From: Phytophthora colocasiae
Lineage: Eukaryota > Oomycota > Peronosporomycetes > Peronosporales > Peronosporaceae
Reading direction: 5' to 3'
Length of the DNA: 64,000 nt
Assembly: GCA_018806915.1 (NCBI GenBank)
Contig: JAGKQI010000059.1
Location: 1,178,001 to 1,242,000, forward strand
The notes under the pieces were generated by a model, which saw nothing but the letters and a program-made list of their open reading frames with translations, had not been told where the DNA came from and made no database searches. Positions 20,713-31,730 of this stretch are shown one piece after another. The position numbers and the translations under genes are program-made. The number at the start of each line of letters is the position of its first letter. Positions within the stretch are counted from its first letter, which is position 1.

Positions 20713-21871
20713 CGCTGGTACTTTGATGAATGCGCCGATCTCACTGGATACCGACGGGTTCTCTTCACAGGATGATTTACGCGATGTTCATTTTGCTCCT
20801 GCCTTGTACCGAGCGCAACTGACGCCTTCTTGGCTCATGTCATACTGACGGACAGCAAATTCATCTCAAAGACACTTTGACGTCTCGTTGAAACTACGGC
20901 GGTAATAGGTAGAATTGTCGGCCAATTTGTCACCACAAGTCGAGTCCTTGCTTTTTGGTTGCGCTGTGACGTACAGGTGTATGAGCCACATCACCCTTTG
21001 ATACATTTGCTGTAAGAAAGATCGCGAGTTTCTTTGCTGATGGAAGGGAGATCGGTAAAGCGTGCAACCGACCGCGAGTGTAGGCTGCAGAGTCACGTCC
21101 GAGGCCACGCACAAGTGCACGTTGCAGGCAGGTGCACTTGTTGCTCAGTCCCGAGCCGCGGTACATGCAGGTTGGGAGTCCCAACTTTGGACATGCTGGC
21201 CTCGACTGGTTGAAGTGGCCCTGCAAAAAGGTCATGGCACGCACTGCCAGCCATCAGAGCTCGAACAGCTCAGGTCGAAAAAATGTACCAACAATTACGA
21301 AGACGCCCTCGATAAGAAACGCTTGACAACACAAAAGTACAGTGTGATACCTTCATAAACATCTTGTTGATGTGTCAAGCTCTGTGTACGCGAGATGCAT
21401 AATACAGGTTTCTGCCTCAATAAAGAAGTTGGAGTCTGCATGCAAATGGCAAGGTTATAAGAAATAGAAAAGACAGTTCGATTTAAAAATATTGTCAGTT
21501 CATAAAATGGTGATATGCAGCTCGGAAGGTTATCGGTTTTTCAGGCTTCTTTATTGAGGCAGAAGACTGTAATTGACACAGTTGAGGCAGGAGAAGAAGC
21601 TTGCTGCTGGACGTTGAGCACTATCCCAAGTCCCAATTAATTTGCTTGTGACCTGACCACAAAGGTACCAGTTATCCCCGTCAACGACATCACCACATCT
21701 TTAACACATTTATTTATTATAACAGATAGGTCTGGTGAAGCATTGCGTTACTTACAAAACCGCTGTCTCTTTCTTCGACAGGTATTAAATCTCACAGCAT
21801 ATGGAAACTTTGGAAGGCTCAACGTTTTTCATGTCACTTGCCAATTCCCCATCGTCTTCCAAAAGCTCACA
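20713..21871. other. 1.1-kb intergenic region between CorA gene and array gene 10
   Basis: Promoters of the two divergent genes should lie here. A 19-bp sequence, TTCTGCCTCAATAAAGAAG, starting near 21412 recurs in reverse complement near 21546, a possible small inverted-repeat element. Nothing else recognised. Confidence 0.4.
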
Positions 21872-23308
21872 ATGGGCGTTCAGACGTCGTCTTCGTCGGA
21901 CGATAGCGACGACACCAGACTTCCCCAGTCTTCACCCCCACCTTCATCAGATTCGCCAAGCTCTGCTGCGTCGTCCGGTGTGGTTGGTTCCCATTCACAC
22001 AGCTTAGAAGGCGAGATATTACAGATTAAAGAAGCGTTAAATTCGTTGAAATCCGTGTATGCCCCGGAAAGCTCTAGCTCCTCTTCCAGCTCCAGTTCCA
22101 GTCTCCTACGCCTCACCAATGTAGGAGACGCCAGTGCAAGCTCCACCACATCGGCTACTCCCTCAGGGGGGTCCTCCAGCTGCGGTAGTGGCCAAGTGGA
22201 GATTGAGGCCGTGACACCCGCCCCCACGGACTGGACGTCCGGTGATCGCTGCCGCTATTACCCCCCAAGAAGCGACGGCTGCACTGAGGCGAGGTCATGC
22301 CGGGACTGCCTTAATATCGACGTGGGGGACAAGTACAGCTGCATGGTGAACCAGTACGGTCGTTGTGTGCAGAAGAACCCAGGCACGTACGTGAAATCTC
22401 TGGATTTCCGTAACCAGCAGTCGTCGAACGACGGAGTGTGCCGTGACCAGCAAAAAGTCCAATTCCCAGCGGACGAAGTGGACTATTGTCCTTATGGTGA
22501 CAAGAAGTGCAAAAAGTGTAAGTATTCCGTCTTCGAAGACGTGATGGACGGTAGGATCAATGGGTCGTTGACCAAGTTCTGCTACGGAGAAGGAGGCTGC
22601 GTGTGCATCGCAGTATGTGAAGCTCCGATCTGGAAAAGCACAATTGGCCAAACAGTCTGCAACGGGACTGTAGTGAACAAGGACTACGAGAGTCAGCACG
22701 CCAACACGTACGGAGGATCGATGGACAGTCAGGATGGGCATGGAGGACCTCCTATTGCTAATATCATGATGGGAGTTCTAGGAGGAGTCGCTGCCGCTGT
22801 CATCCTCATTGCTACCGTCGTATACGCCCGTAAACGCCGTCGCTCGGCGAGTGACGATAGCTCCAGTGGATCTGGTGGTAACTCAAGCAGTGTACAGGGT
22901 GGGAATGTGGAGGAAGGGGAAGATGGCGCCGCAGGAGCTGCTGGATCTGTAGCTATGGCCGTTCCCGTCGCCCCTCAGTTGAGTCTCTTTGGCTGGCAAT
23001 CGATGAGATCCGAACTCATTGAACGAGAACAATTGCTACTGGCTGGTGTGGAGGATTTTTCCAACGTCAGGACGGGGTATCTGCAACTTCTGGACGTGGA
23101 TGCCTCTGCTCCCCCACAAGAAGAGGACGAGAGCTCAGCTCCCGTGCTGCTGGTGCCTTTGGCTGGAGCTTCAGCACCTTCGTTCTCCCCTAGAGCTCTC
23201 CCAGTAGCATTCCCTGTAGCTGACTTTCCAATGGCCCCATCAGCCCCACCAGCGTCACCCTCCGCCCCACCAGCATCTCCTACTCTTGCTGAAGAACAAT
23301 TACTGTAA
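21872..23308 (+). CDS. Cysteine-rich membrane protein, second subfamily, long Ser-rich stalk (array gene 10)
   Basis: Intronless, 478 residues from ATG at 21872. It has the longest N-terminus of the family: about 130 residues with Ser runs, like a mucin-like stalk. One complete 14-Cys module plus an extra Cys follows at about residues 127-270. The sequon before the TYC cysteine is replaced (DEVDYC). The membrane helix is at about 295-318 and is followed by KRRR. The tail has LSLFGWQSMRSELIEREQ, then YLQLLDVDASAP, and ends in Pro/Ala/Ser repeats (SAPPASP twice). It shares the C-x-YYP module start and the YLQL tail with genes 8 and 9. An in-frame TTG-initiated extension from 21743 is not needed. 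Confidence 0.84.
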   Translation: MGVQTSSSSDDSDDTRLPQSSPPPSSDSPSSAASSGVVGSHSHSLEGEILQIKEALNSLKSVYAPESSSSSSSSSSSLLRLTNVGDASASSTTSATPSGGSSSCGSGQVEIEAVTPAPTDWTSGDRCRYYPPRSDGCTEARSCRDCLNIDVGDKYSCMVNQYGRCVQKNPGTYVKSLDFRNQQSSNDGVCRDQQKVQFPADEVDYCPYGDKKCKKCKYSVFEDVMDGRINGSLTKFCYGEGGCVCIAVCEAPIWKSTIGQTVCNGTVVNKDYESQHANTYGGSMDSQDGHGGPPIANIMMGVLGGVAAAVILIATVVYARKRRRSASDDSSSGSGGNSSSVQGGNVEEGEDGAAGAAGSVAMAVPVAPQLSLFGWQSMRSELIEREQLLLAGVEDFSNVRTGYLQLLDVDASAPPQEEDESSAPVLLVPLAGASAPSFSPRALPVAFPVADFPMAPSAPPASPSAPPASPTLAEEQLL

Positions 23309-23726
23309 GAACAGAAGTGCTGTGAATAGTATTTATTAATGCCACTTTTGAGAACGTTGACATCTTTTTAAAACTAAAAGAAAGAGAAGAGTTTCTTGAA
23401 AAAGAAATTAAAAACTCTTCTCCAAAGGAAATTAATACTCTTCTCTTCTCGTGGTTTACGATGTCTCCAAAGCCCACGGTGGACTAACATCCAGATGGCT
23501 TCAGAGCTCTTCCGATGTGCATTAACTGGGAAAATCGAGCCAGAAATGGGCCACGAGCACATCGGCAGAGCTTTCCTGCTTGCATTTGTTCCGGCTGTAA
23601 TTGTCGTTCCTTCCAAAGACCAGGAGACTGCGTGATGCCAGTCAAGTCTCGAGCAGAACGCAAAACAACGGACAGTGTCCGCAGTCGCTCTCTAGCGATA
23701 AAGGCTAACGCTCTGCGTATTTTGCT

Positions 23727-25715
23727 ATGGGTCGACTCCATTTCACGAGATACCATGAGGACACCGAGAGCACCGAGAGTCTTCGCACTGACAATGACTT
23801 GGCCAGCAGTACAGGGTTCAACCAGAGTCGGGGGTTGCCAGCTTTAAACCGCAGCGCGTTCGAGCATAGTCTCAACCGCAGTGGCTTCGAACGGAGCCTT
23901 CGTATGGATAACGTCCAGGTGTCCGCCATTCCGATTCTCGGTAGAGTGGAAAACCCCCTCATGAGCTCTGTGGTGATCATGAACGGAGCTGATTCAGCCG
24001 TCCACAGCCCTACGTGGAGGAAACGAGAAGCGGATAATGAAGACATCGACACTCTACCGTTTCCAGCACTTTCAAGGAAGTTCGAAGTGAATTTACTGTC
24101 TAGATGGCACTTCGGTTTACTGGTATCCACAGGCTTCGCTGGGATCTTGATGACGTGTCTGAAACGTGGTGTTCTCCCGCTTTTAGAGATGGAACTCAAG
24201 ATGAAGCCGTACCAAATTGACGCTGCGGCTGTGCTGATCAAGTTGCCGTGGTCCTATTGCTTCATTTGGGGCTTCATCTCCGACGCGGTGCCTATCCTCG
24301 AATCCAGACGTAAGGCGTATATTATCCTCGCGTGGATGACGACAATGCTCGCGTGTTTCGCAATGGCTTTACTGGACCAATTCGTCTCGTACCGAGCAGA
24401 GGAGAACGACGTCACTACTGCAGATATTCTACATCACGCAGAACCGCTCATGGACGGGTACATTATGCTGCTAATGATGGCCAATTTCGGCTGCATCGTG
24501 GCGCTCGTCATCGGCGAGACGTACGTGGTCGCTCAGACTCGGAAGGAGCGTATGACAGTGCGAGGAACAGCGATCGGCACGTTACTCATTACCCAGTTCT
24601 TTGGAGAATTCCTCGGCCAAGTTATCTCCGACTACGCCATCTTCCACATCACAGCTATAGACGCCATACCGAAAGTGACGCTGCGTCAAACGATGCTCTT
24701 CTTCGTCTTCTACACTGTCATCCCGTTGGTAGCGCTCTGTACGTGCTTTTTCGAGAAATCGGACCCACCTCGGATCGACGCCGCTCGAGACCGGTACAAT
24801 CGTGCAACAATTGAAAACTTGGAGACTTCAGCTTCGGAACTCCAAAGAGCGTACATGACGGCTGCGAATTGCTTCCAACGAGTGAAATTGGCCTTACGTG
24901 GTCATTGGATTCGTCTTCGGAATGCTCTGGGCAAGGAATCAACGTCGCGAGTTATCCGGTTTCTGATCGGTTTTATCTTCATGTCGGAATTTTCCTTAAC
25001 GTACCCGACCAAGAGGATCCAGGAATGGTGTGGGACGGATGTGAAAGCGATTTCTACCAGCCACATCATGTCGGAAGTCTTCTCCACTTTATCCGCTATT
25101 GTCTGGAAGTATTTCTTTCTCAATTGCGACTGGCGCTGGTCCATTTTCTCGAGCTTCATCATCATCACATTGACCCCCCAGTTCGTGTACTACACGATGG
25201 CTACACTCAATCCGGGAGCACGTAATATCGACATCTATGGAGTCGTATCGGCACTTACAGGCTTCCTTCGCAGTTCAGTGGTGATATTGGAACTTGCCAT
25301 TTCGGCGGAGATTGCTCCTGTAGGTGGTGAAGGTGCATTTGTCGGTATTGTCGTCTCAATGGCGGCCAGTATGCGGCTCATGGCCAACACCGTGTCCAAT
25401 GCCATCGGGTTCATGTTCAAAGACGTCGACGACTCGGTCGATTCATTGGCAGACCCAGACAGGATGCAAGTGGCGTTTGCGCTGGTTTTATCTCATATTA
25501 TCCAAGTGCTCGGGCTTGTGGCGTTGGTTTTTCTTCCGAAACAAAAGCGACATCTACAACGTCTGAACCGCTTTGGCAACAAGAACGACAAGTGTACCAC
25601 GTGGTGGATCATCGGTTGTCTCGCTATTTCCTTCATTGTTAGCACAGTGTTCAATGCGCTGGCTATTGCGCCTTCCACTTCATGTATGGGGATTGTTGGC
25701 GGCAATGGCTGTTAG
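23727..25715 (+). CDS. Folate-biopterin transporter (BT1/FBT family)
   Basis: Intronless, 662 residues. About 110 residues of polar N-terminus precede a multi-spanning region with the BT1 start RWHFGLLVSTGFAG and later segments such as IWGFISDAVP, SRRKAYIILAW and APVGGEGAFVGI. About 12 helices fit the major facilitator fold. The family carries folates or pterins across membranes and is expanded in oomycetes and trypanosomatids. The true substrate cannot be read from sequence. The C-terminus (IAPSTSCMGIVGGNGC) matches that of the next gene, which lies tail to tail 72 bp away. The two are divergent paralogues, not recent copies. Confidence 0.9.
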   Translation: MGRLHFTRYHEDTESTESLRTDNDLASSTGFNQSRGLPALNRSAFEHSLNRSGFERSLRMDNVQVSAIPILGRVENPLMSSVVIMNGADSAVHSPTWRKREADNEDIDTLPFPALSRKFEVNLLSRWHFGLLVSTGFAGILMTCLKRGVLPLLEMELKMKPYQIDAAAVLIKLPWSYCFIWGFISDAVPILESRRKAYIILAWMTTMLACFAMALLDQFVSYRAEENDVTTADILHHAEPLMDGYIMLLMMANFGCIVALVIGETYVVAQTRKERMTVRGTAIGTLLITQFFGEFLGQVISDYAIFHITAIDAIPKVTLRQTMLFFVFYTVIPLVALCTCFFEKSDPPRIDAARDRYNRATIENLETSASELQRAYMTAANCFQRVKLALRGHWIRLRNALGKESTSRVIRFLIGFIFMSEFSLTYPTKRIQEWCGTDVKAISTSHIMSEVFSTLSAIVWKYFFLNCDWRWSIFSSFIIITLTPQFVYYTMATLNPGARNIDIYGVVSALTGFLRSSVVILELAISAEIAPVGGEGAFVGIVVSMAASMRLMANTVSNAIGFMFKDVDDSVDSLADPDRMQVAFALVLSHIIQVLGLVALVFLPKQKRHLQRLNRFGNKNDKCTTWWIIGCLAISFIVSTVFNALAIAPSTSCMGIVGGNGC

Positions 25716-25787
25716 AGATTTTCAAGCTGTAAATATCATCCCAAATTCTTCATTTTCTAACAAGCTACTACTTTTACTTAATGCAAA

Positions 25788-27779
25788 CTAACTGCAGCCA
25801 GCACCACCGACAATTCGTAGACAAGCTGTGCTTGGAATGACAGCCAGTAAGTTGAAAATGGCGCTGATGAAGAAAGCGAGACCTAGAGATCCTAAGACCC
25901 ACCACGTCGTGCTTTTATCCCCTTGAGTTCCGTAACGATGCAGTCGCTGTAGTTCTTGCTTCTGTCTGGGCAGAAAGAGGAGCGCTACGATACTGATAAT
26001 CCGGATCGAGTAACAAATACCCAGACCGAAAAGTACCTGGCCAGTTTGCTGGTCGGTACCGTAGAAACTCGGGTCTTCAAAGGCGAATCCCAGAATGTTA
26101 GAGGATGTCGTCGAAAGTAACCGCATGATACTACTCATGGACACGATGATACCGACGAAAGCTCCTTCTCCACCCACAGGAGCGATCTCCGCTGATAAAG
26201 CGACTTCCAGGATGACCAAAGCCGCTCGCATGAAGCCTCGCAATGCTGTGATGAATGTGAAAGTCTCTTGACTGCGCATACTGATCGACATGGTGGCCAA
26301 AAAGAAGAAAATGACTTGAGGAAGCGCTAGAACAATCAACAAACTGCCAGCAACGCAATATCGCCAGTTGCAGTTGAGTGCGCAGTACTTCCACGCTGCT
26401 GCAGCCAGCACGTAGAGCGCTTCCATGGTAATGTTACTTGAGGATTGTGCCTTGTCCGTAAAGTTACACCAGATCTCCAGTTGAGCATGGGGATACGTGA
26501 GAGTGAATTCGGACAGGAAGACGAAGATCATGAAGAAGCGGAGGATGCTGATCGTCGACTGTTTCGCAAGAGCTTTTCGTAGTCGCAGCCAGTTGCGTTG
26601 TAGTCCCAAGAAACAATTCGAGAATTCAATTTCCTCTTGACATTGAGAATCCGGTTGTGCTCCATCTCCATCGTCGATTTCAGGAGGATCCGAGTCTTCT
26701 TGGAAGAAAAATACCAGCGCAAACAACGGTACGAGAGCGTAAAACATGAAAAATAAAGCTGTTTCTCGGAACGAGACGATCGGCGTCAGTCCAAACTCGG
26801 TAATGTTGAAGATGGCCTTGTCCGAGACAATCTGCCCCACTAACTCCCCCATGAACTGCGTTAACAACAACGTTCCGATTGCCGTTCCTCGAACTTCCAG
26901 TGGTTCTCGACGAGTTTGAGCTACGATATACGTCTCGGTGATAATTAACGTGAGGACGCAGCCGAAACTAGCCATCACCAGCAGTCCGATGTATCCGTCA
27001 ATTAACGCCACGCGGTTCTTCAGTGCCTGCTCCGTTGCTGCTCGACTTGATAGCGCGTTATACTCGAGTGTATAGTTGAGAATAGCCATGGCAAAGCAGG
27101 TCAGTAGAGTTACTACCCATCCAGCTATAATATACGCCTTCCTTCGAGATCCCAATAGCGGCAAAGCGTCCGAAATGAAACCCCAGACGAAAGTGTACGA
27201 CCACGGCAACAGCATGAGTACATTAGCTGCGTCCACTTGATACGCCTCCAACTCTAATTCCGCTTGGAGAAGAGGGACGAGACCTCTCTTTAGACAAGTA
27301 TTGAGCACACCAGCACACAAAGTAGACACCAAGAGGCCAATATGTCGTCGAGTTACAAATTCCACGCCGCATTTCGGAAATCCGACGTCATCCGACGGTA
27401 CGGAACTGTCGGCGTTGATCGAGATCCCGTCATTTCGCATCGCTTTGGCACTGACGAGGCCTCCGTCATAGTCAACCACGGCGCAAGTGCTGTCCAAGGC
27501 ACCTCTCCTCGTACTGATAATGGGGATATCGAAGATGTTGTTGTCTCTCCTGGTACTGACGGCTGGAGCTGTCGTCGCGTAGGAATCGTCAAAGTTCCGA
27601 GTGGCATAGTCGAACCGGTTGCGCTGGGGACGTGTCGGTTGTCGCTTTCGGTGTGGAGTGGGAGCTTCCAGAGCTCTTTTACTGTTCGGAGCTCTTCGGT
27701 GGTTCCCCGTTCTACCTCGAGCACGTTCGACACGGAATTCCTCGTCACTGTCGACGCTGAATTGGTTCCGACGGACCAT
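25788..27779 (-). CDS. Folate-biopterin transporter (BT1/FBT family), paralogue
   Basis: Intronless, 663 residues on the minus strand, convergent with the transporter at 23727. The N-terminal 115 residues are polar and Arg-rich. The membrane region begins RRHIGLLVSTLCAG and keeps FVWGFISDALP, SRRKAYIIAGW and APVGGEGAFVGI, with the family's C-terminal VIPSTACLRIVGGAGC. The length matches the neighbour within one residue. The role is presumably folate, pterin or a related substrate transport at a membrane. The pair probably arose by an old inverted duplication, judging by extensive sequence difference. Confidence 0.9.
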   Translation of the reverse strand: MVRRNQFSVDSDEEFRVERARGRTGNHRRAPNSKRALEAPTPHRKRQPTRPQRNRFDYATRNFDDSYATTAPAVSTRRDNNIFDIPIISTRRGALDSTCAVVDYDGGLVSAKAMRNDGISINADSSVPSDDVGFPKCGVEFVTRRHIGLLVSTLCAGVLNTCLKRGLVPLLQAELELEAYQVDAANVLMLLPWSYTFVWGFISDALPLLGSRRKAYIIAGWVVTLLTCFAMAILNYTLEYNALSSRAATEQALKNRVALIDGYIGLLVMASFGCVLTLIITETYIVAQTRREPLEVRGTAIGTLLLTQFMGELVGQIVSDKAIFNITEFGLTPIVSFRETALFFMFYALVPLFALVFFFQEDSDPPEIDDGDGAQPDSQCQEEIEFSNCFLGLQRNWLRLRKALAKQSTISILRFFMIFVFLSEFTLTYPHAQLEIWCNFTDKAQSSSNITMEALYVLAAAAWKYCALNCNWRYCVAGSLLIVLALPQVIFFFLATMSISMRSQETFTFITALRGFMRAALVILEVALSAEIAPVGGEGAFVGIIVSMSSIMRLLSTTSSNILGFAFEDPSFYGTDQQTGQVLFGLGICYSIRIISIVALLFLPRQKQELQRLHRYGTQGDKSTTWWVLGSLGLAFFISAIFNLLAVIPSTACLRIVGGAGCS

Positions 27780-28785
27780 TTTTGGAAGTTGTTGCAGTTC
27801 TACGACGTCGGACTCGTTCGGTAGAACCCGGTACGATTCTCACGATTGCAGACTGCAGCAAAGTCGGAATGTGGTGAAAGGAACTGGGAATGACTGCCAG
27901 ATGAGACAGATGGTCTGCTCGGTCCGTAATCCCACAATTAATATCATGTTGCCACAATTAGTATAACGAACAATTGAACTGGTTAATCCATTTTTAGATT
28001 AATTTTGCCACAAGTACTGCTGGATAATGATTCTCCAGATGTATTTATGGCAAGTTGCCACTTCTTGTGGACTCATTGTTTCTACGTTGTGGGCAACACC
28101 AAAGGGATTTGACAGCTAGCAACAACCAATGTGGAGACTGAATGGCTGCATCTGTTGGCTGCAACGATTACTAGTACACCAATCGAAGGCTGGAACTTGC
28201 TGCGAAACCATTTGCAACTTGACTTGACACTGCATTTTGCTGCAGTACGTAGAGGCCGCACCGAACCAAAGTGGTGCCTGTCCTGCGTAAAAACCATCAG
28301 TTCGGTGGTAGAACCAGCAGCAGTTGAACCCACGCGAGGTCGGATCAACGTCTACGACAAGGTCCGGTAGTTTTTATCGCAGGCCATGACCCAAGTTGTC
28401 CTGATCGTGAAACCATCAGGACATCGGCGGAACGGAATGACCTCACAGCTTCACTGTCCAATCCATGGACAAGAACGACAGAGTCTGTCCTGCTTCCGGC
28501 TCGAGTTTTTCGTCTTTCGTGGATCCGGACCTTCCGAAGATTCGGTTACCGTAAATTGTAAAGATTGAGATCGTAAGCTTCGCGGCGAACATGCAAGTGT
28601 TGTGCTTTCAGATGGTCGTTATCAGACAAGCTGACGAAGAGAAAGATCTGGAGTCCATTGCTTCGAGTTCATCTGAGTGTATTGCTGCCATACTTTCACG
28701 CTGAGCTCTCTTTTTCGAGTCTAAATTGACGTTAACATCTCTTCGATGCCAACGTTTATAAGTTAAGTTCATGGTTTTGGTACCG
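27780..28785. other. 1-kb intergenic region
   Basis: Lies upstream of the minus-strand BT1 gene and downstream of the kinase gene. Short open frames on both strands (for example 28131-28370) overlap each other and match nothing I know. No transposon ends recognised. Confidence 0.4.
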
Positions 28786-29797
28786 CTACCGTTCTTCGAG
28801 CACTGCGTAGTTAAATCCGCGCTCCATGGACATACTGGAGCTCGCAATGCTGCTGCTGTAGACGCTCCCGACATCTTCCGGTTTGCCCAGGAACGAATTC
28901 TGTCCGCTCGCACTCACGTCGTCTCCGATGTCACTGACACGTCGCTCGCGTTCCAGTAAAGTTCTTAGTCTGTCGGTCGCCATTGCCGCTGTCGGACGCA
29001 CCGTCGGCTCCAACGTCAAACACTCCATCATTAACATAGCAACACCGCGTGGACACCGGTCGGACAGTGCCGGATTAATCGCTCCTGTCCGCAGGAGCTC
29101 CAATACGGCACTTTCCGGCAGTGGCTGTCCGTTCGACAAGGTGATTTCGGAGAACGGGAGCTCGTGACTGTCCAATTCCGATAAAATAACCCCGAAAGAG
29201 TACATATCGACGGCGGTAGAGTACTGTGCGTCTCCTGATAGAACTTCCGGTGCGATCCAGCGACTCGTTCCTATAGAACGCGTCATGGCGAATTGGCCGA
29301 CAGGATCGTCGTCTTCGTCATCCTCGCCTTCCAATGAGTGAGAGATGCCGTACCGACTGACTCCGAAGTCTGCTACCTTCGCAGTGTACGTCGAGTCCAG
29401 TAGGATATTCCTAGACTTTAGATCACGGTGAAGAATTGGTTTAGGTTGTCTCGAGTGCAAATACGCAAGTGCTTCAGCGATATCCAACGCCATAGCGAGT
29501 TTCCTGGCTCCCCACGCCCGAGCTCGGACGTCACTTCGTGTACGCGCCAAGTATTGACGCAGATCTCCACCACTCATGAACTCCAGCACCATTTGTAGAT
29601 CCGACGCGTTACCGTTCTCCATTTTAGACGGTGACGACCACGCAACACCGTAGAACGCGACAATCTTCGGGTGACTTAACGTTGCGAGGAATCGGATTTC
29701 CGCTACGAATCTCCGTAACGGACTATCACCTGGAGATCCTCTCGACTTGGTTCTTGTCCTTGAATTCGAACCTGCTGTAGCTCCCGTCCCGCCGACG
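28786..29797 (-). pseudogene. Receptor-like kinase, 3' part (C-lobe), separated by Copia insertion
   Basis: The open frame begins at the target-site duplication (29793-29797) and runs to the stop at 28786. It encodes most of a TKL-type kinase domain: the end of helix C and HPKIVAFYG, the hinge LEFMSGGDLRQYL, catalytic loop HRDLKSRN, VADFGVSRYG and WIAPEVL, then a Ser-rich C-terminal tail. It lacks the Gly-rich loop and catalytic Lys, which lie on the far side of the retroelement at 34562-35093. The two parts join in frame across the duplicated CGACG. The gene was therefore probably intact until a recent insertion, and the present allele should make only a truncated receptor. Confidence 0.85.
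29793..29797. repeat. Target-site duplication CGACG, left copy
   Basis: CGACG directly abuts the left LTR and is repeated immediately after the right LTR (34562-34566). Five bases is the usual Copia duplication. Confidence 0.85.
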
Positions 29798-29926
29798 TAT
29801 TGAATGTGTACGCTTTAGAAGGGAAAAGGAAAAGTGATTTACTATCAGTGCCGTACAGTCTCGCTGCGCAGAATTAACCCACGCGAGGTACCTTATCCAC
29901 TACCGCTTACGACGTAACTTCCAACA
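29798..29926 (-). repeat. Copia LTR (3' LTR of the element)
   Basis: 129 bp, identical by eye to 34433-34561. On the element's coding strand it starts TGTTGGAAGTTACG and ends CACATTCAATA. Confidence 0.92.
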
Positions 29927-29935
29927 CTCCTTCCC
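29927..29935 (-). other. Polypurine tract of the Copia element
   Basis: GGGAAGGAG on the minus strand, directly before the 3' LTR; expected primer for plus-strand DNA synthesis. Confidence 0.7.
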
Positions 29936-29952
29936 TGCGCAGTGAGGCTCTA

Positions 29953-31524
29953 TCACTCACCAGTTAACCCGATCTTCTCTCGTAGTTGAAGTACTCGTTC
30001 TCCTGGAAGAGCCTTCGTCAGCAAGTCCGCTAACATATCGGCGGTTCCGACGTACGTGGGCAGAACGACACCTCGCTCAGCGTAATCTCGCAAGAATTTG
30101 ACCTTGATATCCACGTGCTTGGCCCTCCCCGAGCTTGCCTCGTTGGTGATCTGTTTCAGCGCTGCCTGGTTATCCATCATCATCTCGATTGGCAGCTTTA
30201 CCTTAAGCCAATCTCTCCGAACAGCTCGCGTAAACTCAACACATTTTGGCCGCCAACAGATGCTGCGTGACAAACTCCGCTTCTGCAGTTGACAGCACGA
30301 CAGCGGTTTGCTTCCTGCACTCCCAATCTATCGTCATTCCATTTACTTGGACTATGACGCCGCTGACAGATTTGCGATCTTGCACGTCTCCAGCAAAGTC
30401 TGCATCAGACCAGCAACACAAACGGACAATTTCTTTCGCGCCATCTTGCACATCATCCGTCAGGCGCAACTTCAAACCACGCGTTAAACACAAATAAAGT
30501 GCGATTCGCTTCGCTAGCTTCCAGTCTTGAGCAGTGGGAGCGTGAGTCTTTCGACTCGCGCGGTGAACAGCAAACGAAATGTCAGGTCTTGTGCCACGTG
30601 CGATCCACAGGAGACTCCCAACCAAGGCCTGAAAGTCCTTCACCGTCGGTTCTTTGCCATCGGGAGCCGACTTAATAGGCAGTAACTTCCCATCGTCGTC
30701 AAAGGGTGGATCGCCCGCTGCGATAGGCAGTCGAACGCTGTTGGCATTTTCTAAGCCATGCGCGATCAGCGTTTCCGTGATGGCATGCTCTTGGTCAATC
30801 GTATATCCACGCTCATCGTCGTAGCTGATCCTCATCCCGAGGAACATCGATGCTGGTCCCAAGTCCTTGAGTTCCAGGATTGCCATATCAGCAAAATGAG
30901 TCGACGCGCGGCGCCGAAGTAGCGGTGACCAGCAAATCGTCAACGTATGTCCCCACAACAGTTATTCCACCAACGTCAGTCTTCACATAGACGCACGAAT
31001 CGGACAAACATTGCCTGAATCCGACCTGAACAAGCGTTTTGTGCAGTAACTTACGCCACAGCCTTCCAGCTTGCTTAAGCCCATAAAGGCTTCTTCCGAG
31101 CAACAAGCCGAGTTCACTAACGTCTTTGACACCCAAAGCTGCTAGCTCAGCTGCCGTAAACCCATTCCGTCGGGAATGTACAGGCAGATTTCTAAGCCTT
31201 CTTCCGTCGATGCCTTCACGAACGCATTCGGCACATCACGTGCCTCGCTGGCACGCGCCAGATTCTTGCAAGTGCAAGCACAGCTTTTCCACTTGGCAGT
31301 TCCATCACCGCAGCAAATGTGAACAAGTAGTCAATACCGAACACTTGCTCATTTCCGCATGCTACGAGTCGAGCTTTGTAGCGCTGGATTTTGCCATTGC
31401 CATCCCGTTTCTTCTTATATACCCATTTCGAGTGTAGTCGAGCGGTACCCGGAGACACCTTCACAACTTTCCAGTGTCGTTCGCTTCCAGAGAAGCAATT
31501 TCTTCGCGCTCCGCGGCCCGCCAT
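29953..31524 (-). pseudogene. Copia reverse transcriptase and RNase H region
   Basis: Pieces in several frames. The RT region at 31216-31524 has HSKWVYKKKRDGNGKIQRYK. 30888-31136 has LYGLKQAGRLW and the active-site YVDD. RNase H follows at 30236-30958 (CWSDADFAGD, and TAEAEF near its end) and 29953-30273 (DNQAALKQ and the KHVDIK block). All normal domains are present in Copia order but are separated by frame changes, so a full polyprotein cannot be made from this copy. Confidence 0.85.
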
Positions 31525-31730
31525 TTCTCACTTTCCGCGCAACGTCTGGCAGCAGCAAATTTGCTGGCTCCTTATCATCCGCATGAGTATCTTCCACATG
31601 TACAGCACTTGAGACCAGTGCTCCTTCCGACCCTCCGTCGTCATCTCCATCAGCTTCACGGCGTCGAACAGATTTCTTCCTCACGCGCTGTGACCGACGT
31701 GGCTTGGTCTCTCCTTTAGAATTTCCAGTT

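Noticed and set aside
593..23308. Assignment of the Cys-rich family to TNF-receptor, EGF or elicitin domains.
   Set aside because: Cysteine number, spacing and landmark words do not fit any of these.
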